Shown: one piece after another, positions 51,886 through 60,088 of the stretch
Numbering within the stretch: the stretch's first letter is position 1
Layout: each line of letters opens with the position of its first letter
Assembly (NCBI RefSeq): GCF_003952525.1
Contig: NZ_CP034451.1
Location: forward strand, 1,984,001-2,048,000
DNA from: Mesorhizobium sp. M3A.F.Ca.ET.080.04.2.1
GTDB taxonomy: Bacteria; Pseudomonadota; Alphaproteobacteria; Rhizobiales; Rhizobiaceae
Direction: 5' to 3'
Length of the DNA stretch: 64,000 nucleotides
Translations under genes and position numbers: made by a program
The notes under the pieces: generated by a model
What the model was told of the DNA's origin: nothing
What the model saw: only the letters and a program-made list of their open reading frames with translations
The model's database searches: none

Positions 51886-52109
51886 CCAGGCATCCGGCTG
51901 CGCTTGGACTATTGGGAGCCAAAGAGGTCAAGCGGCTGAAAGAAGTGTATGACCGGGCCCGGGCCGTGCAAGCCAAGTATTCGGAGTCGCACGCTGCCAA
52001 CAAGGCCGCAAAGAGGCTGATCGACGCCTTCGAAGCTGCGAGCCAGCCCGTTGGGACGGCTACCGAAATGAGATGGCTGAGCGAAACCACTCCCAAAGGA
52101 AACGCCTGA
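51882..52109 (+). CDS. Small hypothetical helical protein
   Basis: A 75-residue product with a central amphipathic helix (LGAKEVKRLKEVYDRARAVQ and KAAKRLIDAFEAASQ) and no signal peptide or membrane segment. I do not recognise it. The ATGA overlap with the acyltransferase stop and normal codon use for this genome support it as a real co-transcribed gene rather than a chance frame. Confidence 0.55.
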   Translation: MTRHPAALGLLGAKEVKRLKEVYDRARAVQAKYSESHAANKAAKRLIDAFEAASQPVGTATEMRWLSETTPKGNA

Positions 52110-52263
52110 GCATGCGGTTGTCAGTGACGCGAAAAGGTACGTTCATCGTTGCGGGCAGCCAGCGCGCCGTGGCGTACTGATTGCCCGGTGCGGTATCAGA
52201 CAAAAGCAGTGACCGGCGAAAAGCGGCATGCATCTGGCTTTCGAGGAGCAACTATTGTAGGTT

Positions 52264-52998
52264 GTGCCGGGATTGACAAACTCGCGGGTCTCCATGCAGG
52301 CACTGTCGCAGTTCATGCATTCGCGTCCCGCGGAGGGGACATCGTCGAAAATCGAATGGTCCAACAACGATTTTCCCGGCACGACCACGAGAGTCTATAA
52401 GCCGCATTCGATCCTGTGCCGCCAGGACGACGACAACGACACGATTTTCATCGTAAAATCGGGTTGGGCTTTGCTTTATCGCGGGCTGCCTGACGGCGAC
52501 CGGCAGATCATCGACACCCCTCTCTGGGGCGACATTGTCGGTTTCCGTTCCGTAGACGGACCTCGGTTCGCATCGCTGGCATCTGCATCCGAACTTACTG
52601 TCTACGAAATTCCAAGGAAGGCGCTGGTCGAAGGCATGTTGTCGAAGGGCAGTCTCGGCAGCAAGATGGCCCACGCATTGGCGCGGCTGAACGCCATTTT
52701 TGCCGAGCACGTGGTGAATGTCGGGCGGCGCAACGCAATGAGCCGGACCGCTCACTTCCTGCTCGAGTTGGAGGAAAGGCTCTCCAATGTCGGCTTGTCC
52801 TCTCAGGGAAAATACGACTGTCCACTCACTCAAAACGAACTGGCAGACATCCTGGGAATGACCCCCGTTCACGTCAACCGGACATTGAGGGAACTGCGCA
52901 ACGCCGATCTCGTCTCTTTCAAGGGCGGCCATGTAGAGATGCTCAACCGCAAGAACTTGGTCAAATTGGCCAGCTTCGAAAGAGAATACCTCAGCTAG
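52264..52998 (+). CDS. Crp/Fnr-family transcription regulator
   Basis: The N-terminal cyclic-nucleotide-binding-like domain (HSILCRQDDDNDTIFIVKSG, LPDGDRQIIDTPLWGDIVGF) is followed by a winged helix-turn-helix (CPLTQNELADILGMTPVHVNRTLREL). No Fnr-type cysteine cluster is present, so it is not an iron-sulfur oxygen sensor; the ligand is unknown. The start is uncertain: the GTG used here or the ATG ten codons later (MQALSQFMHSRP). Crp/Fnr members of this type often sit in rhizobial exopolysaccharide regions. Confidence 0.88.
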   Translation: MPGLTNSRVSMQALSQFMHSRPAEGTSSKIEWSNNDFPGTTTRVYKPHSILCRQDDDNDTIFIVKSGWALLYRGLPDGDRQIIDTPLWGDIVGFRSVDGPRFASLASASELTVYEIPRKALVEGMLSKGSLGSKMAHALARLNAIFAEHVVNVGRRNAMSRTAHFLLELEERLSNVGLSSQGKYDCPLTQNELADILGMTPVHVNRTLRELRNADLVSFKGGHVEMLNRKNLVKLASFEREYLS

Positions 52999-53063
52999 TT
53001 TCCTTTGGCTTTTGGGTCCAGTTCAGCCACGCCTTTTCCGGTCATTGGAAATTTACCAAAAAT

Positions 53064-53086
53064 TAACCTAGGTTAGCGATCGCTAA
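53064..53086. promoter_or_regulatory. Two overlapping perfect palindromes upstream of the LuxR-type gene
   Basis: TAACCTAGGTTA (12 bp, 53064-53075) overlaps TTAGCGATCGCTAA (14 bp, 53073-53086). Both are perfect and lie in an AT-rich stretch between the Crp/Fnr and LuxR-type genes. They are candidate operators for one of these regulators. Confidence 0.6.
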
Positions 53087-53269
53087 TAAATTTGCTCTAA
53101 ACTGGCTTTGGCCGTTCTTTGTGTGGGGTACCGAGGAGCGGCTACGGACGTCAGGCTGAGACAGTGTAGTCTGAAGCCCGTTTGGGATTGGGGATCACTT
53201 TTCCAAAATCTAGCAAGCAAGGGGTACGCCGGCCGCCGGAAGCGGCTTGAATGCAAAAGGGTGGGTAGT

Positions 53270-54022
53270 ATGAGTTCAACAGCAGGACTGCTTAAGTACA
53301 CTTCAGACAACCAGCCAAGAGTTCCCGGTAACGGAACAGAACATGCTCACAAGGAATGCCTCCTAATATTAGATGGAAGGGCCCTCGACCGAGAATGCCT
53401 CGCATCGGCCCTTGTGGATCACGAGCTCGGCATGGCGGTCGCCGCCATGGGTTCCATCGAAGAATGGCGCATGAAGAAGGGTTCGGCCCCTCCCCTGGTG
53501 GCCATTCTCTTCAATCTCGGCGGCCGGAAGGTCACCGACCATGCCACGGCAGACGAGATCAGGCGCATATCGTCTGAGTTCAAATCCGTCCCCGTGGTCG
53601 TCCTCGCCGACAACGAGGACCTCGCGCAGATACTGGCAGCTCTCGAGTGTGGCGCACGAGGTTACATTCCAACCTCGGTCGGCATCGATGTCTGCGTCGA
53701 GGCGATCAATCTTGCGGCAGCCGGAGGCATATTCGTCCCGGCGAGCAGTGTTCTGTCGATGCGGCATCTGATCGACTCAGGCAGCCGCGAAACGCAGCCT
53801 TTGACGCGAATGTTCACCTTGAGGCAAACCGAGGTCGCCCAGGCGCTCCGGCGCGGCAAGGCAAACAAGATCATCGCCTACGAGCTGAACTTGCGCGAAA
53901 GCACTGTGAAGGTACATATCCGAAACATCATGAAGAAGCTGAAGGCGACCAACCGCACTGAAGTTGCCTACAAGGTCAACGATCTCTTCTCCGAAGGAGC
54001 TTCGATAGAAGAGCGGCCTTAG
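53270..54022 (+). CDS. LuxR-type regulator with degenerate receiver domain
   Basis: Residues 28-150 resemble a response-regulator receiver (CLLILDGRALDRECLASALV, VPVVVLADNEDLAQILAALE, GARGYIPTSV), but the phospho-acceptor position reads VAILFNLGG with no Asp and the conserved Lys is replaced by Pro. The C-terminal LuxR helix-turn-helix is intact (FTLRQTEVAQALRRGKANKI, LRESTVKVHIRNIMKKLKA). It probably works without phosphorylation. The start (MSSTAGLLKYTSDNQ) was chosen for a GGGTGG site upstream and the absence of domain-like sequence before it. No sensor kinase gene is nearby. Confidence 0.88.
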   Translation: MSSTAGLLKYTSDNQPRVPGNGTEHAHKECLLILDGRALDRECLASALVDHELGMAVAAMGSIEEWRMKKGSAPPLVAILFNLGGRKVTDHATADEIRRISSEFKSVPVVVLADNEDLAQILAALECGARGYIPTSVGIDVCVEAINLAAAGGIFVPASSVLSMRHLIDSGSRETQPLTRMFTLRQTEVAQALRRGKANKIIAYELNLRESTVKVHIRNIMKKLKATNRTEVAYKVNDLFSEGASIEERP

Positions 54023-54100
54023 GTGCGTCGCGCTTTAGTCTTTTGTTGATCCATCTCTTGCCCCAGAACCGCTGGACGCTTCTGGGGTACATGGATCAAG
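54022..54100. repeat. Intergenic hairpin repeat, copy 2 (diverged arms)
   Basis: Starting at the LuxR-type stop, TTGATCCAT pairs with ATGGATCAA (54046-54054 with 54091-54099) and inside it CCCCAGAA pairs with TTCTGGGG. The core CCAGAACCGC...CTTCTG matches copy 1, while the outer arms differ yet still pair, which indicates selection on structure. Confidence 0.75.
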
Positions 54101-54103
54101 AAT

Positions 54104-54211
54104 GGCCCACCAGAGGTGGGCCGCCCTCGATTGCCTAATCTTCAAGAAGTAGGGATCCAGACCTCCGCTGCCTTGCCGGCAGCGGAGGCCGCTCGGAGTT
54201 GCCGGCAAGGC
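54104..54211. promoter_or_regulatory. Hairpin array with two mutually exclusive 11-bp helices upstream of the aminotransferase gene
   Basis: GGCCCACC pairs with GGTGGGCC around a 3-base loop (54104-54122). Then CCTCCGCTGCC pairs with GGCAGCGGAGG (54162-54172 with 54178-54188), but GCCTTGCCGGC (54170-54180) can instead pair with GCCGGCAAGGC (54201-54211). The two helices share bases and cannot coexist. The gap 54023-54334 holds no gene I can support; the structured part ends 123 bases before the aminotransferase start. Confidence 0.6.
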
Positions 54212-54334
54212 CCGTGCTTGCAGCCAAGCAGTCGGCGCCAGCGTATCCGCCATAAGTGCTAACCGATGACCTTATGGAGAACGCGAAATCCTGGGCCGAA
54301 CTTGTAGACTTGCTGACTGAGTGGAGTTCTCCTC

Positions 54335-55759
54335 ATGTCTGAGCAAGGCTTTCGTTTTCAACGATCCGTCCGCCTGCAGGAACGTGGTCGCCGACTGATC
54401 CCGGGCGGCTGCCACACCTATGCAAAGGGCGAGGACCAATATCCCGTCCTCGCGCCGGGTTTCATCGAGCGCGGTTTGGGTTGCCATGTCTGGGACGTCG
54501 ACGGCAACGAGTACATCGAATACGGCATGGGCAACCGTTCCGTCGGATTGGGACACGCCTACCCGAGCGTGCTCAGGGCGGCAGAGAAAGCGATCCGCGG
54601 GGGTTGCAATTTCACGCGTCCAGCCAGGATCGAGGTCGACTGCGCCGAGACATTCCTGGAGCTGATCGGCGCTCAGATGGTAAAGTTCTGCAAGGACGGG
54701 TCGGATGCAACGTCTGGGGCCGTCCGGCTTGCGCGTGCCTATACGGGCCGCGATCTCGTTGCCTGCTGCGCGGACCATCCCTTCTTTTCGACGGACGACT
54801 GGTTCATCGGGACCACGCCAATGAATGCAGGGATTCCAGAGGCGGTCCGAAATCTTACCGTCACCTTCCGCTACAACGACGTCGCCAGCGTCAAGGAGCT
54901 TTTCGACCGCTACCCAGGCAGGCTGGCGGCTCTGATCATGGAGCCATCCCGCGGCGACGATCCGACAGACGGGTTCCTGCACAAGGTCCAGCGGCTGTGC
55001 AGGGACAACGGCGCGCTGCTCATCCTCGACGAGATGATCACCGGCTTCAGGTGGCATGCGGGCGGGGCGCAGAAACTTTATGGAATCGAGCCGGACCTGT
55101 CGACGTTCGGCAAAGCGCTCGGCAACGGGTTTTCAGTCTCCGCCCTCGCGGGGAAACGCGAGTACATGCGTCTCGGCGGGCTGGAGCATACGGACCGCCC
55201 GAGAGTCTTCCTGCTGTCAACCACGCATGGCGCGGAGACGCATGCGCTCGCCGCGGCGATCGCGACCATGCGGGTCTATCAGAACGAACCGGTGGTCGAG
55301 CACCTGTATGATCAGGGAACGAAACTGAGGGACGGTATCGAGGAGGCGGCCAGGCGCCATGGAGTGGATCGGCATTTCAAGGTCGTCGGCCGACCCTGCT
55401 GCCTGGCATTTGCCACGCTCGACCTCGACGGCAAGCCATCGCAGGCATATCGCTCGCTGTTCCTGCAGGAGACGATCAGGCGTGGGGTGCTCATGCCGTC
55501 TCTGGTCGTCAGCTACACGCACGACAATGCTGCGGTCATGAAGACCATAGAGGCCGTCGATGGGGCGCTGGCGGTCTATGCGCAGGCCCTGGAGTCGGGA
55601 GCCAGCCGCTTCCTGGTTGGTCGACCGTCAAGGGTCGTTTTCCGCCGCTACAACAGCGGAGACGAACGGGCCGAAGTCAGCGCAGCTCAAGAGACTCCGC
55701 AAGCCGCAATCATTGGAACCAAGGGGCAATCGGCAAGCCAGCTCATAGCGACGTCTTGA
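54335..55759 (+). CDS. Class III PLP aminotransferase, glutamate-1-semialdehyde aminomutase-like
   Basis: The 474-residue enzyme has the fold-type I aminotransferase pattern: LIPGGCHTYAKGEDQYP, VWDVDGNEYIEYGMGNRSVG, the LLILDEMITGFRW aspartate near residue 232 and the PLP lysine in STFGKALGNGF near 255. It is HemL-like in sequence, but the context is sugar modification rather than heme synthesis, so an amino-sugar or amino-acid substrate for a polysaccharide is more likely (inference). The C-terminal 40 residues are a variable tail. A GGAG site stands 8 bases before the ATG. Confidence 0.87.
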   Translation: MSEQGFRFQRSVRLQERGRRLIPGGCHTYAKGEDQYPVLAPGFIERGLGCHVWDVDGNEYIEYGMGNRSVGLGHAYPSVLRAAEKAIRGGCNFTRPARIEVDCAETFLELIGAQMVKFCKDGSDATSGAVRLARAYTGRDLVACCADHPFFSTDDWFIGTTPMNAGIPEAVRNLTVTFRYNDVASVKELFDRYPGRLAALIMEPSRGDDPTDGFLHKVQRLCRDNGALLILDEMITGFRWHAGGAQKLYGIEPDLSTFGKALGNGFSVSALAGKREYMRLGGLEHTDRPRVFLLSTTHGAETHALAAAIATMRVYQNEPVVEHLYDQGTKLRDGIEEAARRHGVDRHFKVVGRPCCLAFATLDLDGKPSQAYRSLFLQETIRRGVLMPSLVVSYTHDNAAVMKTIEAVDGALAVYAQALESGASRFLVGRPSRVVFRRYNSGDERAEVSAAQETPQAAIIGTKGQSASQLIATS

Positions 55760-55773
55760 CCGCCCGGAAGCCT

Positions 55774-55804
55774 AACCGCTGCATACTTTTGCGCGACATG
55801 CAGT
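55774..55804. repeat. Intergenic repeat, copy 3 (right half only)
   Basis: AACCGCTGCATACTTTTGCG followed by CGACATGCAGT matches the right half of copy 4 with one or two changes; the left arm is absent. It begins 15 bases after the aminotransferase stop. Confidence 0.7.
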
Positions 55805-55865
55805 ATGGCGAAAACCCCGCGCGGCGAGGAACATGACCGGCGGCAGGAGTTGGCCGGGAGCTTGT

Positions 55866-56189
55866 TTAAAACGCAACCGAATCCGCCAATGAATCTGCCG
55901 AGTGAGCAGGATCAGGGAAAGTGTGTCGGCCCACCCAAGTCACGGCTTCCTCGATCGTATCGAAATTCCTGTGCTGCCCGCTCAGCAAGCCGAACCCCGT
56001 CTCGAGGAACCATTTGCCCTTTGTCGAATAGGCTTCCTCATCGATCCGGGTAAGGATTGCAACCAATTGGTTGAACCTCCAGACCAAAATACCAGCTTCC
56101 CCGCCCTGGACCGTGCCAATGCGTGCTTCGTTGAGCGAAAATCCAGGAGCAAGTGCGTTGCGCACCTTAGTAAGTCCCCCCAACTTCAC
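55866..56189 (-). CDS. Small hypothetical protein
   Basis: A 107-residue product containing LNEARIGTVQGGEAGILVWR, FNQLVAILTRIDEEAYSTKG and KWFLETGFGLLSGQHRNFDT. Residue use is protein-like and the C-terminal part looks folded, but I cannot name a family. The only available start in frame is a GTG with no clear ribosome site, so the 5' end is uncertain. It lies on the same strand as the downstream PIG-L gene's operon, and flanking bases hold nothing else I can support. Confidence 0.5.
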   Translation of the reverse strand: MKLGGLTKVRNALAPGFSLNEARIGTVQGGEAGILVWRFNQLVAILTRIDEEAYSTKGKWFLETGFGLLSGQHRNFDTIEEAVTWVGRHTFPDPAHSADSLADSVAF

Positions 56190-56349
56190 AGCACGTTAAG
56201 ATCGTGCCTTGGCTTGAATCGCTTTTTTAGCCTGTCTTTCCTGCGAAGGTCAGTTTCGCCGGACGACGGCAGGCAGCTTGGTAGCAGATCGACCGGGACG
56301 TTCGGCCCCTTCACTGCCGATTCGCGGCTGGTTGCCTTCTGCAGGTCCC

Positions 56350-57003
56350 CTAAAGAATCTTGGCTTTGCGAAGCGTGAACGCCTCGGCGAAATGCTGGGG
56401 CGCCCGGCATTCCATTCCGCGCAATCTTGCAAGCCCGACGAAGGTGTCGCGGTCGAACCAGTCCTTGGAGCGCTGCGTCCCGAAGTGCTCATGCAGCAGG
56501 TCGATCTTGCGTTCCAGCACATCGGGCGCAAGCGGCACATAGGCATTCGGCTGGCCGAGATCGCCGTCCCATTTCGGGATCTCGTATTCGAGTACCAGAT
56601 GATCGCGGAAGACGTTCCAGGTCAGTTGATTGACCTCCCTATGATCCTGATGGGCATCGTACCTGGCGTGAGTGAACACCACGTCGGGAGCAGTGCGCGA
56701 CCTTACATCGATCAGCCAATGCTTTATCGATCGACTGTGGGCGGGAAAGAAACTGTCTTCAAAATCCGCCACCTCGACGTTGGATGAGTTCGCGCCTTGG
56801 AGGAAGGCTTCCGCCGACGCCCTGGCTTCGGCCGATCGCTGACCGCCGGCGCTCAACACGCACCAGTGGACGTTCAGTTTGGTTCCCGAAGCGATCAGGC
56901 TCAGGATCGTTCCTCCCGCGCCGATCTCGATATCGTCGGAATGGGCCCCCAGACAGAGGATGGAGAGGTCCTCCCCTCGACGTGCGAGGCCAAGTCCCTT
57001 CAT
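56350..57003 (-). CDS. PIG-L (LmbE) family deacetylase
   Basis: The 217-residue enzyme has the zinc site of PIG-L deacetylases: LCLGAHSDDIEIGAGGT near residue 16 and YDAHQDHREVNQ near 115. These enzymes remove N-acetyl groups from sugars. The start overlaps the stop of the cytidylyltransferase gene (ATGA), so the two are translationally coupled and probably act on one sugar pathway, for example in combination with the aminotransferase (inference). Confidence 0.9.
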   Translation of the reverse strand: MKGLGLARRGEDLSILCLGAHSDDIEIGAGGTILSLIASGTKLNVHWCVLSAGGQRSAEARASAEAFLQGANSSNVEVADFEDSFFPAHSRSIKHWLIDVRSRTAPDVVFTHARYDAHQDHREVNQLTWNVFRDHLVLEYEIPKWDGDLGQPNAYVPLAPDVLERKIDLLHEHFGTQRSKDWFDRDTFVGLARLRGMECRAPQHFAEAFTLRKAKIL

Positions 57004-57815
57004 GATGCAGCCATCACCATGCTGCGTCTAACTTTCTCGGCGGTGATCTTCCTATTCCAGGGCATGTCGCCCTTTTCGACCATGTCTTCCAGCGATTGCC
57101 AGTCGCGCAACGTATCCATGGAACGCCAGAACCCCTCATGCTTGTATGCCATCAGCATATTGTCGTCGATCAGTCGCCTAAAAGGTTCGATAACGAGTTC
57201 CTCGCCGTCCCGCATGTAGTCGAAGATTTCGGGCCGGAACACGAAATAACCGCCGTTGATCCAGATCTCCGAGGTCTCGGTCGTGCGAAACTCACGCACG
57301 CGGCCGTCTTCGGCAATGTCGGCCAGGTGATATGTGAGCGGCGCGCGCACAGCGAGGAAGCAACCGATCTTGCCGCTGGCCTCGAACTTCGCGATCACGT
57401 CGTCGAGGTCGACATTGGTGAGGCCGTCGGAGTAGTTGGCCAGAAACATCTTCTCGTTCCTGACATGGTCCTTCGCCGCCCACAGACGCTCGCCTATGTT
57501 GCGCCAGATGCCCGTATCGAGCAGCGTGATGCTCCAATCCTTGACCGTGTCGCCGAGCAGCTTCACGTCCTGGCCGCCATGCGTGACAATGCAATCGGAG
57601 AAGGTCTGCGGCCGGGTGTTGAGGAAGAAGTCCTTGATGACATTGGCCTTGTAGCCCAGGCACAAGACGAATTCGTCATGCCCGTAGTCGCTGTACCACT
57701 GCATGACGTGACGCAGGATCGGCTGATGGCCGAGCGGAATCATCGGCTTCGGTATGGCGTCTGAATAGTCACGTATGCGCGTGCCGCGGCCGCCGCAGAA
57801 AAGGACGACTTTCAT
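57000..57815 (-). CDS. Sugar-1-phosphate cytidylyltransferase (RfbF-like)
   Basis: The start MKVVLFCGGRGTRIRDYSDA is preceded by GGAG at 8 bases and begins the nucleotidyltransferase signature GGRGTR-x(9)-PKPM. Further matches are FLANYSDGLTNVDLDDVI near residue 127 and INGGYFVFRPEIFDY near 185, typical of glucose-1-phosphate cytidylyltransferases, which make CDP-glucose for dideoxysugar or branched-sugar synthesis. A CDP-glucose 4,6-dehydratase is not visible in the window, so the exact product is open. Confidence 0.87.
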   Translation of the reverse strand: MKVVLFCGGRGTRIRDYSDAIPKPMIPLGHQPILRHVMQWYSDYGHDEFVLCLGYKANVIKDFFLNTRPQTFSDCIVTHGGQDVKLLGDTVKDWSITLLDTGIWRNIGERLWAAKDHVRNEKMFLANYSDGLTNVDLDDVIAKFEASGKIGCFLAVRAPLTYHLADIAEDGRVREFRTTETSEIWINGGYFVFRPEIFDYMRDGEELVIEPFRRLIDDNMLMAYKHEGFWRSMDTLRDWQSLEDMVEKGDMPWNRKITAEKVRRSMVMAAS

Positions 57816-57817
57816 CT

Positions 57818-59107
57818 CTATAGCTCCGATGGATCGATCACTGCCACGAAAGGAATTGGCACCACGAATTTCGCGCCCCAGGCGGCGACGTGATGCATCT
57901 GGTGGATAATCTCGTCCTTCAAGTTCCACGGCAGGATCAGGATATAGTCCGGCTTCGCGTGGTCGATCGCGTCTACTGGTCTGATCGGGATGTGCATGCC
58001 CGGCGTGAAGCGACCATTCTTGTAGGGATTTCGGTCTACGGTGAAGTCGAGGAAGTCGGGGCCTATCGCGCAGTAGTTGAGCAAGGTGTTGCCTTTGCCG
58101 GGCGCGCCATAGCCGCAGATCTTCTTGCCCTCGTTCTTGGCGGAGATCAGAAATGCCAGCAGGTCGCGCTTCGCGCGCTGGGCCTTGTCGCCGAAAGAGG
58201 CGTAGGTCGCCATTTCCGTCAACCCGTGCCGATTTTCGCGCTCGAGCAGTTTGGCGACGCGGTCATTCACAGGCCAGCTGCTGCCCTCGTTGGCGAGATA
58301 GACCCGAAGCGAGCCGCCATGGGTTGGCAGTTCCTCGACGTCGATCAGCCGCAGCCCGTGGCGGGTGGCCATCAGGTCGATGGTCAGCAAGGAGAAGTAT
58401 GAAAAGTGCTCGTGGTAGATGGTGTCGAACTGGTTTTCGGCCATCAACCGCTCTATGTGCGGGAACTCGAGCGTGACGACGCCTTGCGGCTTGAGCAGGA
58501 TCTTCATTCCCGCGACGAAGTCGTTGAGGTCAGGCACCTGGGCCAGGACGTTGTTGCCGATGATGAGATCGGCGCGGAGACCTTCGGCCACCATCTGAAT
58601 GGCCAGGCGGACGCCAAAGAAATCGACCCTGGTCGGCACGCCCTTCTCGAGAGCGGCGCGTGCAACATTGGCTGCCGGCTCGACGCCAAGCACCGGAACA
58701 CCGAGCGGCAGGAAATGCTGGAGAAGATAGCCATCGTTGCTGGCGAGTTCCACCGCGAGGCTGTCGGCGCCGAGTCCAAGCCGCTTCGTGATCGCCTCGC
58801 AATAGGTTTTCGCGTGGGCGACCCAGCTTGTCGAGAAGGAAGAAAAGTAGGCGTATTCGCTGAAGATGGTCTCGGGGCTCATGTACTCCTTGAGCTGCAC
58901 CAGATAGCAGGTATCGCACACCAGGACATTGAGCGGATAATAGAGTTCCACCTGGTCCAGTTGGTCGGCTCGCAGGAAGCTCTCGCACGGCGGCGACATG
59001 CCAAGATCGACCAGCGTGTGGCGCAGCCGGGACCCGCAGAGCCTGCAGCCGACAGGCCGGCGTGCCGTGTTGTGATCGCGAACGACTTCGACAGCCTGAA
59101 TGTTCAT
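57818..59107 (-). CDS. SAM-dependent sugar C-methyltransferase (NovU/TylC3-like)
   Basis: The 429-residue protein has an N-terminal zinc-binding Cys set (CRLCGSRLRHTLVDLGMSPP, CDTCYLVQ), a Rossmann methyltransferase core (AVELASNDGYLLQHFLPLGV) and a C-terminal domain with GYGAPGKGNTLLNYC and ILPWNLKDEI. This Cys-Rossmann-C-terminal order is that of C-3 methyltransferases acting on nucleotide-bound 4-keto sugars. An AGGAG site lies 5 bases before the ATG. The gene lies two bases upstream of the cytidylyltransferase. Confidence 0.9.
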   Translation of the reverse strand: MNIQAVEVVRDHNTARRPVGCRLCGSRLRHTLVDLGMSPPCESFLRADQLDQVELYYPLNVLVCDTCYLVQLKEYMSPETIFSEYAYFSSFSTSWVAHAKTYCEAITKRLGLGADSLAVELASNDGYLLQHFLPLGVPVLGVEPAANVARAALEKGVPTRVDFFGVRLAIQMVAEGLRADLIIGNNVLAQVPDLNDFVAGMKILLKPQGVVTLEFPHIERLMAENQFDTIYHEHFSYFSLLTIDLMATRHGLRLIDVEELPTHGGSLRVYLANEGSSWPVNDRVAKLLERENRHGLTEMATYASFGDKAQRAKRDLLAFLISAKNEGKKICGYGAPGKGNTLLNYCAIGPDFLDFTVDRNPYKNGRFTPGMHIPIRPVDAIDHAKPDYILILPWNLKDEIIHQMHHVAAWGAKFVVPIPFVAVIDPSEL

Positions 59108-59431
59108 CCCCGCTCCTGCCCGACTGATTTGAAAAAGGGGACGCAGTAGCCTTACGACGAACCTGCTGCCGCTGCGCCCCGGAGGTAGATGAAGCAACTT
59201 AGAATGGGGCGGACCCGGATTCGATTTGCCAATCTGTCGGGTGCCTTAATCCTTACGGGGAAACGACAAGGACGGCGATCGCGCCAGGACCTCCGAATGG
59301 GTAGTCAGGTCAGTCGTGCCTACCGCAATCGGAGAAGTCTCTAACGCTTAGGTAGCTCTTTCGGCCCCGGCGGGCGGTGCAAACAATCGGGCCGCTGGTT
59401 CCCATTTGGCCAGCGTTGGGCGAACGTCGAC
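59108..59431. other. Divergent promoter region
   Basis: No credible gene is present. The region separates the methyltransferase operon (minus) from rfbC (plus). A G-run flanks the methyltransferase ribosome site; I saw no strong palindrome. Confidence 0.5.
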
Positions 59432-59971
59432 ATGCGATTCACAGAAACGAAGCTTAGGGGCGTCTGGCTGATAGAACCGACGCCGGTAATCGACGACCGC
59501 GGTTCGTTTACTCGCCTTTTCTGCGAAAAGGAGATGGCCGATTGCGGGCTGGCGACACGTTTTGTCCAGCACAGCCGGTCGCATTCGGTCAAAAGAGGAA
59601 CGCTGCGGGGATTGCACTATCAAGAGGAGCCGTACGCCGAGGTCAAGCTCGTCTCCTGCGTCCGCGGCGCCATCTTCGATGTGGTGGTGGACTTGCGCCC
59701 GAATTCGCCGACACGCCACCAGTGGCTGGGCTTCGAACTGACGCCCGAAAACATGAAACAGGTCTATATCCCCGCCGGGCTTGCGCACGGGTTCCAGACG
59801 CTCACGAACGACGCCGAGGTCTCCTACCTGATATCGCAATTCTATACGCCACACGCATCGACGGGCCTGCGCTACAACGATCCCGTCTTTTCGATAAATT
59901 GGCCTTTGATGCCGACCGCGATATCGGAAAGGGACGTCAACTGGCCGCTGCTGAAGAAGCTGGCTTCCTAA
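59432..59971 (+). CDS. rfbC: dTDP-4-dehydrorhamnose 3,5-epimerase-like protein (RfbC)
   Basis: The 179-residue cupin-fold epimerase has the family pattern: LIEPTPVIDDRGSFTRLFCE, VQHSRSHSVKRGTLRGLHYQ with the catalytic His, and KQVYIPAGLAHGFQTL. RfbC inverts C3 and C5 of a 4-keto-6-deoxy sugar. With no rfbABD nearby, it more likely works with the local methyltransferase and epimerase on a nucleotide-linked keto sugar (inference). The gene stands alone on the plus strand, divergent from the methyltransferase. Confidence 0.9.
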   Translation: MRFTETKLRGVWLIEPTPVIDDRGSFTRLFCEKEMADCGLATRFVQHSRSHSVKRGTLRGLHYQEEPYAEVKLVSCVRGAIFDVVVDLRPNSPTRHQWLGFELTPENMKQVYIPAGLAHGFQTLTNDAEVSYLISQFYTPHASTGLRYNDPVFSINWPLMPTAISERDVNWPLLKKLAS

Positions 59972-60058
59972 AGCGCCTGGCGCTGAAACGGATCCGGGCG
60001 ACGCGCTCTGTGCATGTCGTTTTCGGAAAACCGCTGCACACTTTTGCGCGACATGCAG
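59970..60058. repeat. Intergenic double-hairpin repeat, copy 4
   Basis: Overlapping the rfbC stop, AGCGC pairs with GCGCT (59972-59976 with 60003-60007) and TGCATGTCG pairs with CGACATGCA (60011-60019 with 60049-60057). The inner AAAACCGCTGCACACTTTT also pairs. It is the best match to the consensus formed with copies 1 and 3. Confidence 0.85.
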
Positions 60059-60088
60059 CGGTTCTCTTAGACTCGTTCGGGCTTGACG

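Noticed and set aside
54035..54253. 72-codon minus-strand frame in the gap before the aminotransferase
   Set aside because: It is made entirely of the hairpin-forming sequence and repeat copy 2.
54335..55759. HemL (heme biosynthesis) as the function of the aminotransferase
   Set aside because: The similarity is to the wider class III family, the protein has an extra C-terminal tail, and all neighbours are sugar-modification genes.
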